Below are positions 18,720-25,370 of a DNA stretch of 64,000 nt, piece by piece. Under the pieces are notes generated by a model that saw only the letters and a program-made list of their open reading frames with translations, was not told the origin of the DNA and searched no databases. The first letter of the stretch is position 1. Each line of letters starts with the position of its first letter. Position numbers and translations under genes: made by a program. Location of the stretch: positions 2,418,001-2,482,000 of the forward strand of contig NZ_CP049862.1 in NCBI RefSeq assembly GCF_011300875.1, written 5' to 3'. Source of the DNA: Sanguibacter sp. HDW7. Lineage in GTDB: Bacteria; Actinomycetota; Actinomycetes; Actinomycetales; Cellulomonadaceae.

Positions 18720-18775
18720 GGATGTTCCCACGTCCGGCCGTCCGGTCGCACGCCGTTCGGCACCAGGAGACACAC

Positions 18776-20200
18776 ATGACGGACCACTTCGAGGGTGGCA
18801 CCCCCCAGGAGGAGCCCTGGGAGCGGCTGCTGCGCTCGGTCTTCGGTGCGGACGCGGACGAGGCGATCGCCCAGCTCAAGGCGCGAGGCATGGACGTCGA
18901 CGCCCTCAACGCGGCGGCCGGGATCTCGGACGACCCGCGCCTCATGGACCAGGTGCTCGCCCAGGTGAGGTCGCTGCTGTCGACCGGCTCTGGTCCCGTC
19001 AACCGCGACGTCGCGCACGACGTCGCACGTCAGGTCGCCGTCACGGGCGGAGACCCGAGCGTCGGCGACGCACAGCGTCGCGCGGCCCTCGACGCGTTCG
19101 GCGTCGCGGACCTCTGGCTCGACATCGCGACCGAGCTCGCGCCGACGGGCGGGACGCGTGTCGTGTGGAGCCGCTCGGAGTGGGTCGAGCGCACGCTGCC
19201 CGCGTGGTCCCAGCTCGCCGCGCCCGTCGCGACCAACCTCGTCGCCGCGCTCACCCGCATCCTCGGCGAGCGCCTCCCCGAGGACATGGAGGGCATGCTC
19301 CCGGCCGGCATGGCCGCCGTCCTTCCCCCCGGCGCGCTCGCGGACCCGACGTCGCTGCTCGAGCGGCTCGGCTCGGCGATGTTCGGCATGCAGATCGGCC
19401 AGGCCGCCGGCACCCTCTCGCGCGAGGTCTTCGGCCTCACCGACATCGGCGTACCGCTCGTCAGCGAGCCCATGAGCGCGATGCTGCCCGCGAACGTCGA
19501 GGCGTTCGCCGAGGGCCTCGACGCCCCGCTCGACGAGGTCCGGCTCTACCTCGCGCTGCGCGAGACCGCGCACGCGCGCCTCTTCACGCACGTCCCGTGG
19601 CTGCGCGGGCACCTCCTCGGGCTGCTCGACGCGTACGCGCGCGGCATCACGATCGACGTCGACGCGCTCGACGAGGCCGTCCGCGACGTCGACCCCTCCG
19701 ACCCCGGTCAGCTGCAGGCCGCGCTCTCGGGCGGCGGGTTCTTCGGCATCGGGCAGACCGCCGAGCAGCGGACGACGCTCGAGCGTCTCGAGACGACGCT
19801 CGCGCTCGTCGAGGGCTGGGTCGACGAGGTCGCGACGAACGCCGCGCTCCCCCACCTGCCGCACGCGATGCCGCTGCGCGAGATGATGCGCCGGCGCCGC
19901 GCCGCGGGCGGCCCTGCGGAACAGACGTTCGCGACGCTCGTCGGGCTCGAGCTGCGTCCGCGCCGCTCGCGGGAGGCCGCGGCGCTGTGGCGGCTCATCG
20001 CGGAGCAGTCGGGGCTCGAGGGCCGTGACGCGGTGTGGGACCACCCGGACCTCCTGCCCACGGCCGAGGACCTCGACGACCCCGCGGGTTTCGCAGGTCG
20101 GCGGGCGAGCACGGACGCGGAGCTTGCGGACGTCGACCGCGCGATCGAGGCCTTCCTCGCGGAGGCCGAGGGGGACGACGGGGCCACGCCGCAGGGATGA
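18776..20200 (+). CDS. DUF2342 zinc-dependent metalloprotease-like protein
   Basis: A 474-residue member of the DUF2342/TIGR03624 family (Rv3195-like), restricted to actinobacteria and annotated as a zinc metalloprotease or hydrolase on structural grounds. The signature helix LRETAHARLFTHVPWLRGHL carries putative metal ligands near residue 260. The N terminus is acidic and the C terminus ends in an Asp/Glu-rich tail. Start ATG follows CCAGGAGACACAC. Proteolysis has not been shown from sequence. A hairpin separates it from the convergent YgjP-like gene. Confidence 0.87.
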   Translation: MTDHFEGGTPQEEPWERLLRSVFGADADEAIAQLKARGMDVDALNAAAGISDDPRLMDQVLAQVRSLLSTGSGPVNRDVAHDVARQVAVTGGDPSVGDAQRRAALDAFGVADLWLDIATELAPTGGTRVVWSRSEWVERTLPAWSQLAAPVATNLVAALTRILGERLPEDMEGMLPAGMAAVLPPGALADPTSLLERLGSAMFGMQIGQAAGTLSREVFGLTDIGVPLVSEPMSAMLPANVEAFAEGLDAPLDEVRLYLALRETAHARLFTHVPWLRGHLLGLLDAYARGITIDVDALDEAVRDVDPSDPGQLQAALSGGGFFGIGQTAEQRTTLERLETTLALVEGWVDEVATNAALPHLPHAMPLREMMRRRRAAGGPAEQTFATLVGLELRPRRSREAAALWRLIAEQSGLEGRDAVWDHPDLLPTAEDLDDPAGFAGRRASTDAELADVDRAIEAFLAEAEGDDGATPQG

Positions 20201-20247
20201 GTCCCGAGGTGTGAACGGCACGGCGTGAACGACGTGGTGCGAACGAC

Positions 20248-20280
20248 GTGGCGTGGGCCCGATGTGCGGGCCTGCGCCAC
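20248..20280. terminator. Hairpin between convergent DUF2342 and YgjP-like genes
   Basis: GTGGCG/CGCCAC and GGGCCCG/CGGGCC stems are stacked with a small bulge and a 4-6 nt loop. Confidence 0.6.
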
Positions 20281-20300
20281 GGTCGTGTCGTGGGATCGCG

Positions 20301-20879
20301 TCAGTCGACGTGGTCGCCCGTGTCACCGTGGTCGCCCGTGTCACCGTGGTCGTGCGTGTCACCGTGGTCGTGCGTGAACGCGACGCCCTCGAGGAACCCG
20401 CGGGCACGCTCGGTGCGCGGGTAGCGTTCGACGAGCTCCCAGAAGCCCGGGCCGTGGCCCGCCTGCAGCAGGTGCGCGAGCTCGTGGACGAGCACGTAGT
20501 CGAGCACCCACGACGGCAGGCCGCGCACGCGCGTCGAGATGCGGATGGTGCGGTCGTCGACGGAGCACGAGCCCCAGCGTCGCTCCTGGTGCGCGGACCA
20601 CGTGACGCTCGCCGGGACTGCGCGGCCGTCGAGGTAGCGCGCCGAGAGGTCCGTCGCCCGCGCGAGGAGCTGCTCGTCCGACGGGCGACGACGGGCCTCC
20701 TTGGCGGCGAGGCGCTCGAGCATGCGCTCGACCCACTCGCGTTCCTGGGCCTTCGTGAAGCGCGCGGGGATCGCGACGATGGTCCGGCCGCCCTCGCGGT
20801 AGGCGCTCACCGTGCGGGTGCGGCGACGGCTTCGGCGTACCTCGACGGCACCTCCGGTCACGCCAGCCCCCTCGCTCAT
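20301..20879 (-). CDS. YgjP/SprT-like M48-type metalloprotease with His-Asp tail
   Basis: A 192-residue member of the DUF45/YgjP zincin family. The zinc site is H132-E-L-A-H136 plus His142 (AGHGPGFW), preceded by the family motif RRWGSCS (101-106). After the usual C terminus, a tail from His170 repeats a six-residue GDxxDH unit about four times. It is rich in His and Asp, so it may bind metal. The ATG lies 6 nt after TACGGT. The substrate of YgjP proteins is unknown. Confidence 0.88.
   Translation of the reverse strand: MSEGAGVTGGAVEVRRSRRRTRTVSAYREGGRTIVAIPARFTKAQEREWVERMLERLAAKEARRRPSDEQLLARATDLSARYLDGRAVPASVTWSAHQERRWGSCSVDDRTIRISTRVRGLPSWVLDYVLVHELAHLLQAGHGPGFWELVERYPRTERARGFLEGVAFTHDHGDTHDHGDTGDHGDTGDHVD
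20310..20377. repeat. 18-bp tandem repeat in the YgjP-like gene
   Basis: Three full units and one partial unit of GTGGTCGCCCGTGTCACC (two units vary at CGCC/CGTG), in frame, encoding the His/Asp tail. Confidence 0.9.
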
Positions 20880-20891
20880 GGCTTGACCGTA
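20877..20891 (-). promoter_or_regulatory. Leaderless-type promoter of the YgjP-like gene
   Basis: On the minus strand TACGGT is followed by CAAGCC and then ATG. Confidence 0.6.
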
Positions 20892-20975
20892 CCGTGACCC
20901 GCTGCAGGACGTGACCGTACGCGCCGTGGCTGTGGACAACTCCCACGGGAGGTCCCCCGCTGCGATCCTCGGGGC

Positions 20976-21767
20976 GTGACCCTCCAGAGCCCTCCCCGCC
21001 GCCACCACCCCGGGCCCGCCGCGTCCGGCCCCGTCCTGCCGGGCGCTGTCCTGCCGGGCCCCGTCGCGCCCGACCTCGTCGAACGCCTCCCGCACGAGGC
21101 CGTCGCCGTGCTCCATGGCGCGAACGTCGGCGTCCTCGGGCTCGGACGACTCGGGCTGCAGATCGCGCGGACGCTCGCGTCGCTCGGTGCACGCAGGCTC
21201 GTCCTCGACGACGCGGGCACGGTCCGGCACGACGACCTCGGCGCGGGCGGCTACCGTCTCGCGGACCTCGGGCGGTCACGTCCGGCCGCGGCTGCGGGCG
21301 TGCTCGCCGACTCCGCCACGACGACGGCCGTCTCCCCCGGGGTCCTCGACGGCCACGACCCTGGCACGCTCACGGCCGCCGTCGTCGTCACGCACGAGCA
21401 GATCGACCCTGCCTGCACGTGGCGCCTCGTCGCGCAGGGCGTGCCGCACCTGCTCGTCACGTGGTCGCGCGGAAGGCTCGAGGTCGGCCCGGGCGTCATC
21501 CCCGGGCTGACAGCCTGCCTGCGCTGCGTCGACCTGCACCGCGCCGACGAGGGCGTCCCGCCCGCACGCGGACGTCACGCCGGCAGCGGTGTCGAGGACC
21601 CCGTGCTCGCCCTCGCGGGCGCTGGGCTCGCCGTCGCGCGGACGTTCGGGCTCCTGGCGCACGGCTCGGCTCCGCGCGGACTCACCCGCACGACGACGCT
21701 CTCCCTGCCCGACCTCGCGCAGAGGACCGAGCACTGGCCCGTGCACCCGGTGTGCGGCTGCGCGTGA
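20976..21767 (+). CDS. ThiF/E1-like adenylyltransferase fold protein
   Basis: A 263-residue protein with an E1/ThiF Rossmann fold. The Pro-rich N terminus leads into VGVLGLGRLGLQIARTL and LGARRLVLDDAG, matching the ATP-binding strand-loop-helix. A zinc-binding pair is suggested by CLRCVDLH and the C-terminal VCGC. Similar proteins are often annotated as TOMM or ThiF-like, but no cyclodehydratase, precursor peptide or ThiS is nearby. The GTG start follows GATCCT by 6 nt, and its function is unknown. Confidence 0.7.
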   Translation: MTLQSPPRRHHPGPAASGPVLPGAVLPGPVAPDLVERLPHEAVAVLHGANVGVLGLGRLGLQIARTLASLGARRLVLDDAGTVRHDDLGAGGYRLADLGRSRPAAAAGVLADSATTTAVSPGVLDGHDPGTLTAAVVVTHEQIDPACTWRLVAQGVPHLLVTWSRGRLEVGPGVIPGLTACLRCVDLHRADEGVPPARGRHAGSGVEDPVLALAGAGLAVARTFGLLAHGSAPRGLTRTTTLSLPDLAQRTEHWPVHPVCGCA

Positions 21768-21901
21768 CCGCACGTCGTCCCGCCCCTGCCACTGGCACCT
21801 GCCCCCGGGCGACGCGAACCCCGTGCGGTCCGCGTCCTCGCCCTCGGCCGTGCCCCGGCCTGCGTCGTGCCCCGGCGCGCGACGTCCCCCGAGAACGCCG
21901 A

Positions 21902-21936
21902 AGGCCGGCGCACCCGCGCGGCGGGTGCACCGGCCT
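21902..21936. terminator. Hairpin between ThiF-like and whiB7 genes
   Basis: AGGCCGG/CCGGCCT and CACCCG/CGGGTG stems are separated by a symmetric 2x2 mismatch. It lies between convergent genes. Confidence 0.65.
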
Positions 21937-22016
21937 GCGGTGCTGCGGCCCGGGCTGATGCCGGGCGGACGGCGGTCACGGCGTGACCTGCGCGTCCCGG
22001 GGACGGTCGCTGCGCA

Positions 22017-22421
22017 TCATGCGACCTGCGCGTCCTCGGGACGCACCTTGCGCGGCCGGCCTCGGCCGCGCTTCATGGCGACGACCTGGCCGTCGACGAA
22101 GACCTCGCCGCCCCAGACGCCCCACGGCTCGTTGCGCTCGACGGCGCCCGCGAGGCATCCGACGGCGAGCGGGCAGTCCCGGCACAGGGCCTTGGCGCGC
22201 TCGACGTCCGCGGTGCGCTCGGCGAACCAGAGCTCGGGGTCCTCGGTACGGCACGGGACGACCGCGGCGAGGAGGGCGTCGAACTCGGCGCGCTCCTCGC
22301 GCGTCGAGATCGTCGTGGTCATGGTCGACGGCGTCGGGGTGACTGTCGTCGGTCGGGAGATCGGGGCGACGACGAGGTCGTCACGCTGGATGGACGGGGC
22401 GAGAAGCATGCTGGGCCGCAC
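22017..22421 (-). CDS. whiB7: WhiB7-type iron-sulfur transcription factor
   Basis: A 134-residue WhiB protein that binds a 4Fe-4S cluster and partners the principal sigma factor. Cluster ligands are Cys57, Cys80, Cys83 and Cys89. The G[V]WGG turn is at 101-105. The AT-hook RGRGRPRK (118-125) is the mark that separates WhiB7 from other Wbl proteins and lets it read A/T-rich sites next to the -35. The GTG start follows GGAGG with 5-nt spacing, which gives a long N terminus. An internal ATG (TTTISTREER) is the alternative. In mycobacteria and streptomycetes WhiB7 switches on intrinsic antibiotic resistance. Confidence 0.93.
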   Translation of the reverse strand: MRPSMLLAPSIQRDDLVVAPISRPTTVTPTPSTMTTTISTREERAEFDALLAAVVPCRTEDPELWFAERTADVERAKALCRDCPLAVGCLAGAVERNEPWGVWGGEVFVDGQVVAMKRGRGRPRKVRPEDAQVA

Positions 22422-22557
22422 GGTGGCCTCCGGGTGTTCCGAGTGCTGCGAAAAGAGAGAAGGTGCGCCACGCCGGGAAACGCCTCACGTCACGGCAGCG
22501 ATGCCGGGTGCGCCTCAGGGACGCGTTCTGCGAGGGGTTCCGCCGGGCGGGCGGGTG

Positions 22558-22608
22558 TGACGTTCGTCGGTGGACGCGCGAGGCGTCAGATGCCGTACGG
22601 GAACGTCA
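22558..22608 (-). other. Stem-loop spanning the whiB7 uORF stop
   Basis: Arms TGACGTTC and GAACGTCA bracket the uORF stop codon, with a smaller GACGC/GCGTC stem inside. Ribosome occupancy of the uORF would melt it, as expected of an attenuation device. No T tract follows directly. Confidence 0.4.
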
Positions 22609-22732
22609 GGGGCGCTGCATGTGCGGCGCTCGGGAGCAGACGGTGTGCTCCGGCGAGGAGGGCACGCGCACGACGACCACCGGACATCCCGGTATCGACG
22701 ATCTGGATCGTCGTGGTCTCGAAGTTCTTCAT
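22586..22732 (-). CDS. whiB7 leader uORF (48 aa)
   Basis: A short ORF in the long whiB7 leader, with a good ribosome-binding site (GAGAGAGGGG, 9 nt before ATG). It encodes MKNFETTTIQIVDTGMSGG, then an Arg/Ala/Leu-rich part ending in LTFPYGI. Known whiB7 leaders carry one uORF whose stalled translation under ribosome-targeting drugs lets transcription reach whiB7. The stop codon lies inside a stem-loop about 165 nt before the whiB7 start. Function is inferred from position and signals only. Confidence 0.6.
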   Translation of the reverse strand: MKNFETTTIQIVDTGMSGGRRARALLAGAHRLLPSAAHAAPLTFPYGI

Positions 22733-22802
22733 GCGTGCTCACCCCTCTCTCTTCTAGGCCTGCGACGCTCGGCGTCGTGGGCTCTCCGTCAGGAACTTGA
22801 CT

Positions 22803-22843
22803 ACCGTAGACCGGCCCAGCACGGCAGGGCCAACTCTTTATCG
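22803..22843 (-). promoter_or_regulatory. whiB7 promoter with A/T-rich autoregulatory patch
   Basis: On the minus strand: TTGGCC (-35), 19 nt, TACGGT (-10). Immediately upstream of the -35 is GATAAAGAG, an A/T patch placed where WhiB7 AT-hooks bind in mycobacteria. It implies autoactivation and a leader of about 375 nt. Confidence 0.55.
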
Positions 22844-22883
22844 GGGACCTTCTGCGATCGTGACCTGTTCGTGATCTTTGGCG

Positions 22884-24860
22884 TCAGGACCGGTGCTGCT
22901 CGAGGATGCGCAGGAGGTCGTCCGCGTACCGGTCGAGACGGTCCGCGCCGAGCCCTCGCACGTCGGCGAGCTCGGCGAGCGTCGTCGGCCGCAGGGTCGC
23001 GACCTCCTCGAGCGTGACGTCCGTGACGACGACGTGCACGGGCCGCCCGATGTCCTCCGCGCGCAGGTCGCGCCAGCGGCGCAGCGCGTCGAGCAGCACC
23101 GGGTCAGGACCCTCGCTGCGGTCGTGGACGACGGTGCCCCGCCGCGCCCCGGTGGCGTCGGCGCCGAGGTGCTCGAGGAAGCGCGAACGCTTCCGTGAGG
23201 CGCGTCCCGAGCCGCCGCGCGAACGTGCCCACGAGAGGTGCAGGTGCTCGCGGGCACGCGTGATACCGACGTAGAGCAGGCGCTTCTCCTCAGCGACCGA
23301 CGCCGGGTCCGTCGCGAGCGAGATCGGCATGAGGCCCTCGCTCAGCCCCACGAGGAACACGGCGTCCCACTCGAGGCCCTTCGCGGCGTGGAGCGACGCG
23401 AGCGTCACACCCTCGACCGTCGGCGCATGCTGCGCCGCGGCACGCTCGTCCAGCTCTGCGACGAGCATCCGGACGTCCGCGCCCTCACGCTGGGCGAGAT
23501 CGTCCGCGAGCGCGACGAGCGCCTGCATGGCCTCCCAGCGCTCCCGCACGGCGCCACGCGTCGCGGGCGGCTCGGGCGACCAGCCGGCGTTGAGCAGGAC
23601 GTCGCGCACGGCCTCGCCGAGCGGCACGTCGGGATCGACCGCACGGGCCGCTCCGCGCAGCAGGACGAGCGCGTCGCGCACCTCCTTGCGCTGGAAGAAC
23701 CGCTCGCCGCCGCGCACGAGGTAGGGCACGCCCGCGTCGACGAACGCGTTCTCGAGAACCGCCGACTGGGCGTTCGTCCGGAAGAGCACCGCGATCTCGC
23801 TCGCGCGCACGCCCGAGGCGACGAGCCGCGCGGCACGCGAGGCGACGAACGCTGCCTCCGCCTCGTCGTCGTCGTGCACGGACCGGCCCACGGGCGGACC
23901 CGCCGGCCGCTGCGCCCTGAGCTCGAGGCCCGCGTACGTCCGCGCGCGCGGGTCCGCGAGCAGCGCGTTCGCCGCGCCCACGACCTGCGGCGTCGAGCGG
24001 TAGTCCCGCACGAGGCGGACCTCGGTCGCATCCGGGAAGCGCTTGCGGAACTCGAGCAGGTGACGCGGGGTCGCACCCGTGAACGAGTAGATGGTCTGCG
24101 ACGGGTCGCCGACGACGCACAGGTCGCGGCGCGGCCCCATCCACTGGTCGAGGACGAGCTGCTGCAGGGGCGAGACGTCCTGGTACTCGTCGACGACGAA
24201 GCGCCGGTACTGCTGCCGGATCTCGTTCGCGACCGACGTGTGCGAGCCGATCATGTCCGCGAGGTAGAGCAGCACGTCCTCGAAGTCCATGAGCGCGCGG
24301 TTGTTCTTCGTGTCCTCGTACGCGCGCAGCAGGCGCGCGACCGTCTGCGCCTCGAGCCCCGCCGGGGGCTCGCGCCGCAGCGCCGCGACGGCCTCCGCGT
24401 AGCCGTCGGCCGGGACGAGCGAGACCTTCGCCCACTCGATCTCCGAGGAGATGTCGCGCACCGCGAGCCGGTCCACCGAGATGCCGAGCGCCGTCGCGGC
24501 GTGCGCGACGATCTGCGCCTTCTGCTCGACGATGCGCGGCGGTGCACCGCCGACGATCTTCGGCCAGAAGTACCCGACCTGCCGCAGCGCCGCCGCGTGG
24601 AACGTGCGCGCCTGCACGCCACCCACGCCGAGCGCCCGAAGCCGCGCACGCATCTCCCCCGCCGCACGCGCCGTGAACGTCACCGCGAGCACCGACGCCG
24701 CCGGGTAGTAGCCCGCGCGCACGCCGTACGCGATGCGGTGCGTGATCGCCCGCGTCTTGCCCGTGCCCGCGCCCGCGAGCACGACCACGGGCCCGTGCAC
24801 CACCTCAGCGACAGCGCGCTGGTCGGGGTCGAGGGCGTCAAGGATCTCGTCGGGAGTCAT
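22884..24860 (-). CDS. uvrD2: ATP-dependent DNA helicase UvrD2
   Basis: A 658-residue superfamily 1A 3'-5' helicase. Walker A is GAGTGKT with Lys35. Motif II is VVDEYQDVSP and motif VI is YVGITRARE. The last 80 residues (LDALRRWRDLRAEDIGRPVHVV onward) form an HRDC domain, which with helicase domains 1-2 identifies the actinobacterial UvrD2. The linker between helicase and HRDC has no cysteine, so the tetracysteine zinc module of mycobacterial UvrD2 is missing. It sits beside mycoredoxin and whiB7, as in mycobacteria. Confidence 0.92.
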   Translation of the reverse strand: MTPDEILDALDPDQRAVAEVVHGPVVVLAGAGTGKTRAITHRIAYGVRAGYYPAASVLAVTFTARAAGEMRARLRALGVGGVQARTFHAAALRQVGYFWPKIVGGAPPRIVEQKAQIVAHAATALGISVDRLAVRDISSEIEWAKVSLVPADGYAEAVAALRREPPAGLEAQTVARLLRAYEDTKNNRALMDFEDVLLYLADMIGSHTSVANEIRQQYRRFVVDEYQDVSPLQQLVLDQWMGPRRDLCVVGDPSQTIYSFTGATPRHLLEFRKRFPDATEVRLVRDYRSTPQVVGAANALLADPRARTYAGLELRAQRPAGPPVGRSVHDDDEAEAAFVASRAARLVASGVRASEIAVLFRTNAQSAVLENAFVDAGVPYLVRGGERFFQRKEVRDALVLLRGAARAVDPDVPLGEAVRDVLLNAGWSPEPPATRGAVRERWEAMQALVALADDLAQREGADVRMLVAELDERAAAQHAPTVEGVTLASLHAAKGLEWDAVFLVGLSEGLMPISLATDPASVAEEKRLLYVGITRAREHLHLSWARSRGGSGRASRKRSRFLEHLGADATGARRGTVVHDRSEGPDPVLLDALRRWRDLRAEDIGRPVHVVVTDVTLEEVATLRPTTLAELADVRGLGADRLDRYADDLLRILEQHRS

Positions 24861-24926
24861 CGTCGTCGATCATCCCAGGCGCCACCGACATCCACGGAAC
24901 CGGCTCCCGTCCCTGGGGACGACAAA

Positions 24927-24959
24927 GGCCCGCAACGTCCCCGGGGACGCCCGCGGGCC
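24927..24959 (-). terminator. Hairpin after mycoredoxin
   Basis: GGCCCGC/GCGGGCC and CGTCCCC/GGGGACG stems stack across a 2x3 mismatch, 14 nt past the mycoredoxin stop. Confidence 0.65.
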
Positions 24960-24973
24960 CTCGTCGAGAGATC

Positions 24974-25240
24974 TCAGGCCAGGCGGGCCTTGACCTGCGC
25001 GAGCGACGGGTTCGTCGCCGCGGTGCCGTCGGGGAACACGACCGTCGGGACGACCCAGTCGCCGCCGTTGACCGACGCGACGTAGTCCGTCGTGCCGGGG
25101 ACCTCCTCGATGTTCACCTCGGTGTACCCGATGCCCGCGGAGTCGAGCTGCGACTTCAGGCGCGTGCAGTAGCCGCACCACGTCGTCGAGTACATGACGA
25201 CGGAACCGGCCTCGGGGACGTGCGGGGCGGCGATGGTCAC
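24974..25240 (-). CDS. mrx1: Mycoredoxin (glutaredoxin-like)
   Basis: An 88-residue thioredoxin-fold protein with a WCGYC active site (Cys22, Cys25) and the VPTVVFPDG cis-proline turn. Mycoredoxins reduce mycothiol-mixed disulfides in actinobacteria. The GTG start is set by GGAGG 6 nt upstream. Its place between uvrD2 and the next helicase is the usual actinobacterial arrangement. The -10 candidate TATGCT lies at 25,307-25,312. Confidence 0.92.
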   Translation of the reverse strand: MTIAAPHVPEAGSVVMYSTTWCGYCTRLKSQLDSAGIGYTEVNIEEVPGTTDYVASVNGGDWVVPTVVFPDGTAATNPSLAQVKARLA

Positions 25241-25306
25241 GAGATACCTCCGGGGTGTCGGACGCACGGGCGTCCGGAACGGTCAGCGGGCCTGACGGCC
25301 CTCGGC

Positions 25307-25312
25307 AGCATA
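25307..25312 (-). promoter_or_regulatory. Candidate -10 of mrx1
   Basis: TATGCT on the minus strand gives a leader of about 60 nt that contains a GGGCC/GGCCC hairpin and the GGAGG site. Confidence 0.4.
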
Positions 25313-25370
25313 ACGATCCCGCGCGGGCCGGCATTCCCGCCGGGCACCGGCGCGAGGCCGCGACGCAGTG

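Noticed and set aside
20976-21767. RiPP/TOMM biosynthesis locus
   Set aside because: The E1-like protein is alone. No cyclodehydratase, dehydrogenase or precursor peptide is nearby and the neighbours are housekeeping genes.
22515-22742. 75-codon frame overlapping the whiB7 leader
   Set aside because: It shares the strand with the 48-codon uORF but has no binding site and no favourable context. The 48-codon ORF is better supported.
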